From Verrucomicrobiota bacterium (lineage in GTDB: Bacteria; Auribacterota; JABMQX01; JAFGEW01), in contig JAFGEW010000067.1 in NCBI GenBank assembly GCA_016931415.1, positions 1 to 34,917 on the forward strand: a DNA stretch of 34,917 bases, written 5' to 3'. The stretch's first letter is position 1. The number at the start of each line of letters is the position of its first letter. The notes below the pieces were generated by a model, which did not search any database, was not told the DNA's origin, and saw nothing but the letters and a program-made list of their open reading frames with translations. Both the position numbers and the translations under genes were made by a program. This document shows positions 22,649-30,671 of this stretch, one piece after another.

Positions 22649-24934
22649 ATGAAGCGCGCCCGACGTCTCATCCGCCGTCTGCTCATCGTGGCGCTTGGGC
22701 TTGGCGTGCTCGGCGTGCTCGGGCTTGCCGTCCTGAACTACCTCGTTCTCCCCCACTACGGCGCCGACTGGGTGCGCACCGAGCTCGAGCGCGCGCTCGG
22801 GCGCCCGGTGCAGCTCGGCGACATCGACTGGCGCGTTCCGCGCGGCGCGACGATCACCGACCTTGTCGTGCAGCACGGCGATGACGTGCAGAGCAACGAG
22901 CCGTTCCTCGAAGCCGAGCACGTCGAGGTGGGATTCCGTATCACGCGCCTCCTGCCGCTGCGCATCGAGATCCGGCCCGACCTCGACTCGGTCACCGTGC
23001 GCCTGATCAAGGAGGCGAGCGGCGAGTGGAGCATCGCCGACCTCGTCAACCGGCTCATGGAGAAGCCCAAGAAGACGCCACGCACGCGCATCGGCCGGCT
23101 CGGTTTCTCGCGGATGACGATCCTCATCACCGACCGCTACACGGACCTGCCGGCGCAGTCGGTCGAGGACGTCACCTGCATCCTCACCGCACCCGCGCAC
23201 GGGCTGAATGAGATCCAGATCTCCGGCCGCTGGCCCGGTGAGGGCGGCGTACGCCTCAGCGCATCCTTCGGCCCGGACGACCAACCCGTGCTGCGCCTGC
23301 GTCTCGACGGCCCCGTCGTGCGCGACCTGCAGCACCTCCTTGCACCTGACAGCCCGCTCATCGTCCACGACCTCGACGGGCCCGTGATTGTCCGCCTGCG
23401 GCAGACCGACGACGGTGCGTTCGCCGGTCACGCCGAGCTTGACTTCGCCCGTGCCCAGCTCGAGATCGAAGGCTTCCACGTCGACGGACCGCTCACGGGC
23501 ACGGTGAGCGAGATCACGTTCAGGCCCGGCAGGGACGCCGCCATCGCCATCACGAGCAGCGTGCGGCTCGTCGGCGGCCACGTCGAGTACGTGCCGCCCA
23601 CGACGCCGCTCGACCGGGCCACCGGCGATTCCGCACCGCTCGCCAACGTGCGCGACGTCGAGCCGCACGAGGTCGCTGCGCCACTCGCCGAGGCGGCCGT
23701 CCCGCAGATGGTCTTCGACGGCGACGGCCGCGTGAACGTGCTGCTCGCCGGCACGGCAGGTGACCGGCTGTCGGTCACGATTTCGTGCCGGGTCGGGCAC
23801 GCGCAGGTCACCACACCTGCGGTGCACGCGCCGTTCAACGTGCTGCGCGGCACGATCACCTACGACGGCACGGGCCTCAAGTACGAAGAGGTCGTTGGCG
23901 AGATCATCGGCGCCGTCGTCACCGTTGACGGCGCCATCGACGCCTTCGGCGAGCCGAACATCACCTTCGACGTCGACGGCGAGCGCCTCGGTGGCCACGC
24001 GCTGCTCAAGGTGCGCCGCGTCGCCGGCCAGCGGCTGCCGGCCTTCCAGGTCGACGGCGCAATGTGGATGGACGCCGCGCTCGCCCGGCTTGTCGTGCCG
24101 GATAATGTCGCCGCCGCCCTCGACCGGCTCCAGGTCACCGGCATGCTGTCGTTCGAGGGGCGCGTCGCGCGCGTCGAACCGGGGCTGAGCAACGTGCGCG
24201 CGCGCGGCGCGATCGGCGGCGCCGACCTCGGCGTGCGCCGCTTCGGCTTCGGCGGGCTGAGCGGCACGCTGTTCATCGAGCGCGGCATGGTCAAGATCTA
24301 CGACCTCGACGGCCGGCTCTACGACGGCACGTTCACGGGCGCTTACGAGACCGACTTCGCCGCCGAGGGTATGCCGTACAAGCTCGACGCCCGCCTCGAC
24401 CAGGTCGACATCGCCCGGATGCCGCTGCTCACCAATGTACAGGACCGCCGCCTCCAGGGCCGGCTCGGCGCGTCGGTCGGCGTGAACGGCAACCTCGACG
24501 ATCTGACCACCTCGTTCGGCAACGGCCGCGTCCGCGTCAGGGACGGCTACATCTGGGAGTTCAGCGTCTTCGACGAGTTGTTCAGCGTCCTCGCCGTCCA
24601 CACCCCAGGCCTGACTAAGGTCGTCTTCGACGAGGTGCGCGGCGACTTCCACGTCGAGGGCCTCGCCCTGCGCACTGACAACTTCTACTGCAGAAGCACA
24701 CTCTTGCGCCTGCTCTTCGAGGGGCGTATCGATCTGAACGGCAACCTCGACTTCGTCGTCGACCCACTGTTTTTCCGCGAGCGTGGCGGCCCCATCCGCC
24801 GCCTTGTGGCCGGCGTCGTCAACATCGCCGCTAACGTCATCCCCCGCGCCTTGGTGAAGGGCACCGTCAACGACCCGGTGGTCAAACCCTATCTCCGCCC
24901 ACGCCTGCCCATCCTGAAGGAGATCATACGGTAA
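22649..24934 (+). CDS. AsmA-like / DUF748-type membrane-anchored protein
   Basis: 761 residues. One N-terminal helix (LLIVALGLGVLGVLGLAVLNYLVL, residues about 12-35) anchors a very long periplasmic part. It opens with the AsmA-type block YGADWVRTELERALGRPVQLGDIDWRVPRGATITDLVVQ. The rest is dense in alternating beta strands, ending in a C-terminal AsmA-like region (MLSFEGRVARVEPGLSNVRARGAIGGADLGVRRFGFGGLSGTLFIERGMVKIYDLDGRLYDGTF...). The chorein-like AsmA proteins (AsmA, TamB, YhdP) are thought to bridge the two membranes for lipid transport or outer-membrane assembly. The N-terminal helix and overall size fit. This supports a two-membrane cell. Confidence 0.78.
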   Translation: MKRARRLIRRLLIVALGLGVLGVLGLAVLNYLVLPHYGADWVRTELERALGRPVQLGDIDWRVPRGATITDLVVQHGDDVQSNEPFLEAEHVEVGFRITRLLPLRIEIRPDLDSVTVRLIKEASGEWSIADLVNRLMEKPKKTPRTRIGRLGFSRMTILITDRYTDLPAQSVEDVTCILTAPAHGLNEIQISGRWPGEGGVRLSASFGPDDQPVLRLRLDGPVVRDLQHLLAPDSPLIVHDLDGPVIVRLRQTDDGAFAGHAELDFARAQLEIEGFHVDGPLTGTVSEITFRPGRDAAIAITSSVRLVGGHVEYVPPTTPLDRATGDSAPLANVRDVEPHEVAAPLAEAAVPQMVFDGDGRVNVLLAGTAGDRLSVTISCRVGHAQVTTPAVHAPFNVLRGTITYDGTGLKYEEVVGEIIGAVVTVDGAIDAFGEPNITFDVDGERLGGHALLKVRRVAGQRLPAFQVDGAMWMDAALARLVVPDNVAAALDRLQVTGMLSFEGRVARVEPGLSNVRARGAIGGADLGVRRFGFGGLSGTLFIERGMVKIYDLDGRLYDGTFTGAYETDFAAEGMPYKLDARLDQVDIARMPLLTNVQDRRLQGRLGASVGVNGNLDDLTTSFGNGRVRVRDGYIWEFSVFDELFSVLAVHTPGLTKVVFDEVRGDFHVEGLALRTDNFYCRSTLLRLLFEGRIDLNGNLDFVVDPLFFRERGGPIRRLVAGVVNIAANVIPRALVKGTVNDPVVKPYLRPRLPILKEIIR

Positions 24935-25015
24935 GCCAATTGAATGGCTCTGCTGCTTACCCGCGCGCCACGGCTCCTTGGCTGCTCCGGGTGAGGCAGA
25001 ACGCGGCAGCGCGTC

Positions 25016-25044
25016 TTGACCTCTGCAGAGACCCCGCGTATAGT
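25016..25044 (+). promoter_or_regulatory. Promoter of the MBL hydrolase gene
   Basis: TTGACC (25016-25021), 17 nt, TATAGT (25039-25044). Transcription would start near 25051, about 34 nt before ATG 25085. The in-frame TTG at 25016 is the -35 element itself, which rules it out as the gene start. Confidence 0.7.
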
Positions 25045-25084
25045 CACGGGCGAGGCACGGACGGACACTGAGCGGGATTGTTGG

Positions 25085-25867
25085 ATGGAAGGGCTGGTCG
25101 TACTCGGGAGCGGGAGCCGCGGGAACGCAATCTACCTGGGCGGGGCGCGCACGCGGCTGCTGGTCGATTGCGGGCTGAGCGCGCGGCAGGTGGCGCTGCG
25201 GCTCAAGGCGATCGGCGTTGATCCCGCCTCGATTGATGCGGTGCTCATCAGCCATGAGCACCGCGACCACATCGGCGGTCTCGGGCTGCTCAAGCGCCTG
25301 CATCATACGACGTGCTACGCCAACCGGCTCACGGTCGAGGCGATGGACGGCGTGCTCGGCGAACGGCCCGAGCGGCTGCGCGTCTTCACGACGGGCGAGC
25401 CGTTCGAGATCGGCGACTTCCGGGTCAACCCGTTCCCCGTGCTGCACGACGCGATCGACCCGGTCGGCTTCGAGATCCGGCTCAACGGCGCCAAGATCGG
25501 CGTCACGACCGACCTGGGGCACGCGACCACACTTGTCCGGGAACGTCTCAAGGATTCCTGCGTCTTAGTGGTGGAGACGAATCACGACGAGAATCTTCTG
25601 CGCAACAACATGCGCCGCCCCTGGCCGCTCAAACAACGCATCCTGGGCAAGACCGGTCACCTTTCGAATACAGCCGCCGCGAAGCTTTTGGCCGACGCAG
25701 CCACCGGGGCGACGCGGCAGATCGTGCTGGCTCACCTGAGCCGGGAATGCAATACGGAGGCGCTCGCGCTCCAGGCCGTGCTGGCCCACCTCGATCTGGT
25801 GGGCCTCGGCGACGTACCGATCGAAGTAGCGCGCCAGGACGAGATCAGTTCTCATATTTCGTTCTGA
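25085..25867 (+). CDS. MBL-fold metallo-hydrolase, YycJ/WalJ-like
   Basis: 260 residues. Metallo-beta-lactamase fold with the metal site SHEHRDHIGG (H57, H59, D61, H62) and later ligands in PFPVLHDAIDPVGFEI and TTDLGHAT. The opening VVLGSGSRGNAIYLGGARTRLLVDCGLSARQVALRL is typical of the YycJ (WalJ) group, predicted exonucleases linked to DNA replication or cell-wall signalling in other bacteria. NHDENLLRNNMRRPWPLKQRILGKTGHLSN and VLAHLSRECNTEALA complete the family pattern. The start at ATG 25085 follows a strong promoter. The TPR/peptidase gene lies 64 nt downstream with no terminator between. Confidence 0.9.
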   Translation: MEGLVVLGSGSRGNAIYLGGARTRLLVDCGLSARQVALRLKAIGVDPASIDAVLISHEHRDHIGGLGLLKRLHHTTCYANRLTVEAMDGVLGERPERLRVFTTGEPFEIGDFRVNPFPVLHDAIDPVGFEIRLNGAKIGVTTDLGHATTLVRERLKDSCVLVVETNHDENLLRNNMRRPWPLKQRILGKTGHLSNTAAAKLLADAATGATRQIVLAHLSRECNTEALALQAVLAHLDLVGLGDVPIEVARQDEISSHISF

Positions 25868-25931
25868 CCCCTTGGGGCGGCACACGCCACAGGGGGCTTG
25901 GTCCCGGCAACGCACGAAGAGGACGTCGCAC

Positions 25932-27485
25932 GTGAACGACCGCCTCAGCTGCTCGGCCCGTCGGGTCGTGGCCCTTCTCGTCATGCTCGCGGCCATCCGC
26001 TGTGCTGCGCCGGCGGTGGCCGCCGGCGCAGACTCCATGCCGCCGTCGAGCACGACGCCCGACCCGCTTCTCTCCGCTGTCAGGAGCTACGCCGACGAGG
26101 ACGCCGAATATTGGCGCCGGGTGGACGAGTACCTCGCCGCGCGCGCCGAGGGCCGCACACTGAGCGACCGCGACGCGCGCCGTTACGCCAACGCCTACGT
26201 CTACTACGGTGCCATGTTCTACCGCCGCGGCGACGCCCGCTCGGCCGCCCGCTGCTTCACGGCGGCCATCGAGATCGACCCACGAAACGCGTTGCCGCAC
26301 TACTGCCTCGGCCTGCTCTGCCGCCGCGCCAACAGCCACGCCCCCGCGATCGACCACCTGCACGCGGCCGCCACGCTCGGCGGCCCGCTCAAGGCCTCGT
26401 GCACGCGCCAGCTCGACGAGATCGCCCGCTCGCTCGAGGAGCAGGCGAGAGCGCTCACCGCCCGTGGCAGTTTCCTCGACGCGGCGCGCTGCTACGAGTT
26501 CCTCGCCGGGCACTTCGACGGCGCCGTCAAGGACCGCGCCCGCAAGCAGCTCCAGGCCGCCGAGGATGAGGTAAGCGCCGAGCACATGCTCGTCGAGGCC
26601 CGCCGCCTGTTCAGCACCGGCCGCGAGATCGAGGCCCGCAAGCTGCTCAAGCAGCTCATAACGTCCTACTCGTGGACGCGCGCCGCCGAAGCGGCCAAAC
26701 GTCTCACGCGCGGCAAAGACACCCTCGAGGTCAAGGTCAAGAGCGACTCGCCCGCCGGCGAGTACGCCGCGCGCGAGAAGTGGATCGACCTCGAGACGGC
26801 CAACTGCATCGTCTACTACAGAAACAACGACCAGGCGAAGCTCGTCGCCAAGCGCGTCGAGGACACGCTCGCCCGCGTCAGTTCCCAGCTCGAGGTGACG
26901 CGCCTCGACTGGCACAAGGACAAGTGCAAGGTGTTCGTCTTCGACGACCCGGTGGCTTGGCGCGAGTTCGTCACCAAGTCGGGCGCCTCGACCGAGTGGG
27001 CCGATGGCTTCGCCTACGGGCCGCTGCGCGAGATCTACCTGCACGCCGGCGATACGACAGCCATGCTCGACTGCGTGCTGCCGCACGAGCTGACCCACAT
27101 CGTGCATCGCGAGGTTGTGCGCGACGACACCTTTCTGCCGCTCTGGCTGCTCGAGGGGCTCGCGTGCGCCAATGAGTTCTCGGGCAAGGAAACGAGGTAC
27201 ACGCTCGTGCGCGGCGCGCAGGCCTCGGCTCGCCTCATCCCGCTTACCCAATTGACCGCCTACCGCAGCTACCCCCGCGGCGCGAAGGTTGATCTCTTCT
27301 ACGCCGAGTCACTTACCGTCGTCGAGTTCATCCTCGACCGCTTCGGCCACGAGGGGCTCGCCGAACTCCACAAGCGGCTGCGCCGGGAGACCGAGTTCGA
27401 CAAGCTCGTCAAGCGCGTCTTCAAGATGGATGTCGAGGACTTCGAGCGCCAGTGGCTCGAGTACATCGGGAAGAAGAAGACGTGA
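25932..27485 (+). CDS. Exported TPR protein with peptidase MA-like metallopeptidase domain
   Basis: 517 residues. The signal peptide (VNDRLSCSARRVVALLVMLAAIRCAAPAVAAGA) is followed by TPR-like helices (ANAYVYYGAMFYRRGDARSAARCFTAAIEIDPRNALPHYCLGLLCRR and later repeats to about residue 260). A C-terminal gluzincin domain then has LPHELTHIVHREVV with the zinc ligands H385 and H389 and catalytic E386. The third ligand is E408 in LPLWLLEGLACANEF. All catalytic residues are present. The substrate is unknown. GTG 25932 has GAGGA about 10 nt upstream; an upstream ATG at 25872 gives a non-signal-like start. Probably co-transcribed with the MBL gene. Confidence 0.82.
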   Translation: MNDRLSCSARRVVALLVMLAAIRCAAPAVAAGADSMPPSSTTPDPLLSAVRSYADEDAEYWRRVDEYLAARAEGRTLSDRDARRYANAYVYYGAMFYRRGDARSAARCFTAAIEIDPRNALPHYCLGLLCRRANSHAPAIDHLHAAATLGGPLKASCTRQLDEIARSLEEQARALTARGSFLDAARCYEFLAGHFDGAVKDRARKQLQAAEDEVSAEHMLVEARRLFSTGREIEARKLLKQLITSYSWTRAAEAAKRLTRGKDTLEVKVKSDSPAGEYAAREKWIDLETANCIVYYRNNDQAKLVAKRVEDTLARVSSQLEVTRLDWHKDKCKVFVFDDPVAWREFVTKSGASTEWADGFAYGPLREIYLHAGDTTAMLDCVLPHELTHIVHREVVRDDTFLPLWLLEGLACANEFSGKETRYTLVRGAQASARLIPLTQLTAYRSYPRGAKVDLFYAESLTVVEFILDRFGHEGLAELHKRLRRETEFDKLVKRVFKMDVEDFERQWLEYIGKKKT

Positions 27486-27531
27486 CGCGGCGGGCCCCTT
27501 GCCGGAACCCGAAGCACCTGAGGCAGCAGAA

Positions 27532-27561
27532 GGCCCTGCAGGATGATGCGCCTACAGGGCC
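27532..27561. terminator. Hairpin between converging genes
   Basis: GGCCCTGCAGG (27532-27542) and CCTACAGGGCC (27551-27561) pair with one mismatch around an 8-nt loop. It lies between the converging peptidase and EF-hand genes, so it could serve both strands, but neither side has a T-run. Confidence 0.4.
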
Positions 27562-27595
27562 GTAGCTGTATGGGATTGGGGGGCAAAATTCGAGC

Positions 27596-28135
27596 TTACT
27601 GACCGCCGCCTTGACCTCCTCCGTTGCGAGGGCCGGGACCTTGGCCGCCTCCTTCGCCGTCGCGCTGGCGATCCCGGCGCCACTGCCGCATTTGCTGCTG
27701 CGCCTCCTCCAACTCCTCTTTGGAGAGCTTGCCGTCGCTGTTGGTATCCATCCGGTTGAAGCCTTGTTCGCGGCCCGGCCATTCCTCTTTCGAGATCGAG
27801 CCATCGCCGTCCTTGTCGAGGTTCTTCCAGTAGTTCTGGCGCTGTTCCTCGGCGAACTTCTGCAGTTCGTCCTGGGTCACGACACCGTCCTCATCAGCGT
27901 CGAGCTTCTTGAAGGCGTCGGTCCACTCCTCCTCGCTGATCTGGCCATCGCCGTTCGCGTCAAACTGGTCCAGGAACTGGGCGCCGGGCGCCCGGTCTGC
28001 GCGAGGGCCGCGGGGGCCGGGGCCCTGGTCGGGCGGCCCGCCGGGGCCGGGCCCTGGATCCGCATCCTGGGCGATGACCGCCACTGAGATCGCCGCCAGC
28101 GCCGCGACCAGAACGATCCACATACCGTATCGCAT
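27596..28135 (-). CDS. Secreted EF-hand calcium-binding protein
   Basis: 179 residues. The signal peptide MRYGMWIVLVAALAAISVAVIAQ ends near residue 23. A Gly/Pro-rich stretch (24-50) leads to four EF-hand loops: DANGDGQISEEE (59-70), DADEDGVVTQDE (79-90), DKDGDGSISKEE (107-118) and DTNSDGKLSKEE (130-141). All have Asp at position 1 and Glu at position 12, so all should bind Ca2+. The tail is Arg/Gln, then Gly-rich. Such small exported EF-hand proteins are frequent in Planctomycetota. ATG 28135 has AGAGGAG about 8 nt upstream. Its role is unknown. Confidence 0.9.
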   Translation of the reverse strand: MRYGMWIVLVAALAAISVAVIAQDADPGPGPGGPPDQGPGPRGPRADRAPGAQFLDQFDANGDGQISEEEWTDAFKKLDADEDGVVTQDELQKFAEEQRQNYWKNLDKDGDGSISKEEWPGREQGFNRMDTNSDGKLSKEELEEAQQQMRQWRRDRQRDGEGGGQGPGPRNGGGQGGGQ

Positions 28136-28284
28136 TGGTGTGACTCCTCTATCCTGTGTTTGTCGTGTTTTCCCGTGCGTTCGAGGTTCATCGCTTCAAC
28201 GCTCAGCGGCGCGGGAAGGTTTGAGGCACGGCAGGAGACGAGTCACAACAGACGGGGGACAAGGCGCTTCGAGTATTGAATTAC

Positions 28285-28314
28285 GTGCGGCTCGGTTTGG
28301 ATCGAGCCTTGCAC
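28285..28314 (-). terminator. Hairpin after the SH3-like gene
   Basis: GTGC-GGCTCG (28285-28294) pairs with CGAGCC-TT-GCAC (28303-28314), a 10-bp stem with a 2-nt bulge, 40 nt past the stop of the SH3-like gene on the minus strand. AT-rich GTAATTCAATAC follows. A plausible but imperfect terminator. Confidence 0.4.
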
Positions 28315-28354
28315 GCGGGGACAAACATCGTATCGGGATGTGGCCGCCCGGCCA

Positions 28355-29365
28355 TCACCCCTGCTGGACGGGCGGTGCGTTCTCTTCGAACAGGGCGAGC
28401 AGGAAGCCTCGCCAGAATACCTGGACACGATAGCCGTGGTAGTGCTCGCCGACCCGGAGGTTTGGCAGTGTCTTGCCCACCGCCGGCTGGTCGGGGCCGA
28501 CGATCTGGTCTTCCCAAGCGAACGTGACGAACTGCGTCGGCAACGTTACGGAACGCGAGTCGACCTGCCCGCGCGGTCTCAGCACGCCGCTCTTGGCCTC
28601 GACAATACTGCTCTGCCCAGACTGGTCGGAAACCTCTTTGAAGATCTGATAATCCACCTGGACGCCCGTGACAGGTGTCCTCGAGGCCAGGACTACATCG
28701 AGCCAGACGGTCTCCTTGCGGCTGACGATCTCGACGACCGTCTTCTCCTTGCCGAACGTCTTGGGTCGACGCTGCTCGAAGCCGGCCGCATGTCGCACGC
28801 GCACGAGGCCCTCGAAGCCGTCCTTGACCTGCCGGGCGAGGTCGGCGGTGCGCGCGTCGATCATATCGGCCTTGATCACGAGCCCTTCCGCTGGCTCGCC
28901 GTTGGGCACCTCGACGAGCACGCGCAAATGGATCGCCTGCACTTCGAGCAACTCGGCGCGGTCACCCTGATGCAGCGTGAGGATTTCCCGCCGCTGGCGG
29001 TCGAGTAGCACCGTGTCGCGCAACGCCTCGACCTGTTCGGCCAACTTGCGGAAGCTGGCCGTGCGTGACCAGCCCTCGATGGGTCGGCCCTGGGCGGGCG
29101 TATAGCGCACCCGGCACCAGACGTCACGCGTGGCGAGGAGCTCAACCTGTGCGCCTTTCGGCACCGTGGCAAGCACCTGTGCGTTCTGGCCGTACAGCGG
29201 CGCATCGCCCTCAGCCTCGAGCATGGTGCCAAACGCCGGCGCGGCGAGGCCCAGGAGCCCGGCGGCAGCGAGGCACGCGGCCAAGCAGCGCCAGGCGGCG
29301 CAACGGCCCCGCATGAGTGGAATCCGGAACCCCTTTTCTTTACCCAACGGGCTACCGCCTGGCAT
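28355..29365 (-). CDS. Exported protein with bacterial SH3-like N-terminal domain
   Basis: 336 residues, family not recognised beyond the first domain. A long basic N-terminus leads to the signal sequence CLAACLAAAGLLGLAAPAFG. Then comes an SH3-like beta domain (LEAEGDAPLYGQNAQVLATVPKGAQVELLATRDVWCRVRYTPAQGRPIEGW), which usually binds cell-wall peptides. A helical region (FRKLAEQVEALRDTVLLDRQRREILTL) and a beta-rich C-terminal domain (VWLDVVLASRTPVTGVQVDYQIFKEV...) follow. The start at ATG 29365 has AGGAGG about 9 nt upstream. ATG 29314 would give a shorter signal peptide but has no ribosome site. A good promoter precedes it, and it is divergent from the ABC permease. Confidence 0.7.
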   Translation of the reverse strand: MPGGSPLGKEKGFRIPLMRGRCAAWRCLAACLAAAGLLGLAAPAFGTMLEAEGDAPLYGQNAQVLATVPKGAQVELLATRDVWCRVRYTPAQGRPIEGWSRTASFRKLAEQVEALRDTVLLDRQRREILTLHQGDRAELLEVQAIHLRVLVEVPNGEPAEGLVIKADMIDARTADLARQVKDGFEGLVRVRHAAGFEQRRPKTFGKEKTVVEIVSRKETVWLDVVLASRTPVTGVQVDYQIFKEVSDQSGQSSIVEAKSGVLRPRGQVDSRSVTLPTQFVTFAWEDQIVGPDQPAVGKTLPNLRVGEHYHGYRVQVFWRGFLLALFEENAPPVQQG

Positions 29366-29413
29366 CGCGCGCCCTCCTGATTGTCGCCCGAAGCTGTGTC
29401 TGCTGTTCGGGGC

Positions 29414-29442
29414 AGTATCGCAGCAGGGCCTCCGGGTGTCAA
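29414..29442 (-). promoter_or_regulatory. Promoter of the SH3-like gene
   Basis: On the minus strand TTGACA (29442-29437), 17 nt, GATACT (29419-29414); the leader would be about 42 nt. Confidence 0.6.
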
Positions 29443-29515
29443 CGAATGCGGAACGGCCGACCGTATTCCGCGGCGCCGAAGGGTGTTTCGGCGTGCCTGC
29501 GCCTGCTCTTGCTGC

Positions 29516-29521
29516 TATACT
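29516..29521 (+). promoter_or_regulatory. Possible -10 element for the ABC-2 permease gene
   Basis: TATACT lies 26 nt before the GTG at 29548. No good -35 is visible at 16-18 nt upstream, so this would be a weak or activator-dependent promoter. Confidence 0.35.
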
Positions 29522-29547
29522 GTGACCAACGTGGTGAGGACCGCGAC

Positions 29548-30522
29548 GTGAACCGGATCTGGGCGATCGGCAGGAATACACTGACCGAGGTGATGCGCAT
29601 GCCGGCCTATGCCATCGTGCTGGCCGTGGGCGTCTGCCTCATCGCGCTCTCGCCGTGGTTCACCATGTTCAGCCTCGGCCACAACACCAAAATCGTCAAA
29701 GAGATGGGGCTGGCCACCGTCCAGCTCGCCGGCCTGCTCATCGCGGCGCTGTCGGCTTCGGCGTCGGTCTCGCGAGAAATCGAGAGCCGCACGGCCACCA
29801 CCGTGTTGAGCAAGCCCGTCGGCCGCATCGAGTTCATTCTCGGAAAATACGCCGGGCTTGTGATGGCGCTCGGCGTGGCGTTCTTTGTGCTCACCGTGGT
29901 CTTGCTGCTCGCAGGGCGGCACGGCACGCTCGACACGGTGCGCGAGACCTACGACTGGCCTATCGTCGTACTTGGCGTGCTGGCGCTCGTGCTGGTGCTC
30001 ACCATGGGGTTCGTCGGCAACTACTTCCTGGGCTGGCACTTCGGCGCAACCTGCGTCTGGACCGCCGTGCCGCTGTTCGGCCTGACGATCTTCGCCGTCT
30101 CGTTCGTGGACAAGAACTGGCACGCCCAGCCGTTCGGCGCCCGCATGGATGCGCAGCTCGTTATCGGCGCCGTGCTCATTCTGTTCGCCATCATGGTGAT
30201 CACCGCAGTAGCGCTCGCGGCCTCGACGCGGCTCAAAGTCGTCGGCACGCTGCTCGTGTGCGTCCTTGTGCTGATGGCCGGGCTGCTCTCGGACTATTTC
30301 TTCAAGCAGGCGGCGGTCAGACCCGGCGTCGCCGGCTGGGCCGCGTGGATCGCGCACGCACTGCTGCCCAACTTCCAGCACTTCTGGGTGGGTGATGCCA
30401 TCATTGGAGAGCGGACGGTGCCGCTCGGCTATCCGCTCATGGCATTGGCCTACGCGGCCCTGTATTCGGTTGGCGCGCTGGCGTTCGCGCTCATGCTGTT
30501 CCAGGAACGCGAGCTGGCGTAG
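29548..30522 (+). CDS. ABC-2 type transporter permease
   Basis: 324 residues with about seven membrane segments (AYAIVLAVGVCLIALSP; VQLAGLLIAALSASASV; AGLVMALGVAFFVLTVVLLLA; IVVLGVLALVLVLTMGFVGNYFLG; TCVWTAVPLFGLTIFAVSF; LVIGAVLILFAIMVITAVALAAS; VVGTLLVCVLVLMAGLLSDYFF). The cytoplasmic loop SREIESRTATTVLSKPVGRIEFILGKYAGL is the ABC-2 coupling motif. Its substrate is unknown. GTG 29548 has GAGGA about 8 nt upstream. Its ATPase is probably the one at the right edge, encoded on the other strand, since the cluster converges here. The TAG stop lies inside the inverted end of a palindromic element. Confidence 0.87.
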   Translation: MNRIWAIGRNTLTEVMRMPAYAIVLAVGVCLIALSPWFTMFSLGHNTKIVKEMGLATVQLAGLLIAALSASASVSREIESRTATTVLSKPVGRIEFILGKYAGLVMALGVAFFVLTVVLLLAGRHGTLDTVRETYDWPIVVLGVLALVLVLTMGFVGNYFLGWHFGATCVWTAVPLFGLTIFAVSFVDKNWHAQPFGARMDAQLVIGAVLILFAIMVITAVALAASTRLKVVGTLLVCVLVLMAGLLSDYFFKQAAVRPGVAGWAAWIAHALLPNFQHFWVGDAIIGERTVPLGYPLMALAYAALYSVGALAFALMLFQERELA

Positions 30523-30671
30523 CGCCGGCGTCCCGCCGGCTGTCGTGCGGGCATCTTGCCCGCACTCCTCGTCAGCCGCGCGCGATACATGCGACGTAGC
30601 TTGCCTCCGGGGGCGGGACGCCCCCGAGACAGCCGGCGAACCCGCCCTTGGCGGGCAAGATGCCGGCGCTA
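30520..30671. repeat. Palindromic (REP/MITE-like) element bridging two converging genes
   Basis: The ends are a perfect 10-bp inverted repeat, TAGCGCCGGC (30520-30529) and its complement (30662-30671). Inside are hairpins at 30524-30540 (GCCGGC/GCCGGC), 30545-30565 (GTGCGGGCA-TCT-TGCCCGCAC), 30608-30626 (CGGGGGCG-GGA-CGCCCCCG) and 30641-30655 (CCCGCC-CTT-GGCGGG). CCGGCTGTC and GACAGCCGG form a further nested pair. The TAG of each end is the stop codon of the permease gene (plus) and of the 538-residue gene (minus). It probably also blocks read-through. Confidence 0.8.

Noticed and set aside
24931-24960. GTAAGC...GCTTAC inverted repeat after the AsmA-like gene
   Set aside because: The stem is only six pairs around an 18-nt loop with no T-run, too weak to call a terminator.
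22574-25522. A 982-codon open frame on the minus strand opposite the AsmA-like gene
   Set aside because: It runs across two real plus-strand genes and a promoter and shows no domain. High GC makes long antisense frames common; similar shadows oppose nrdJ, the 7TM-HD gene, the CBS gene and the 538-residue gene.
28245-28280. Possible third copy of the repeated RNA element (CAACAGACGGGG)
   Set aside because: Only about 15-20 positions agree, and the tetraloop hairpin, inner stem and closing 3' arm are absent.
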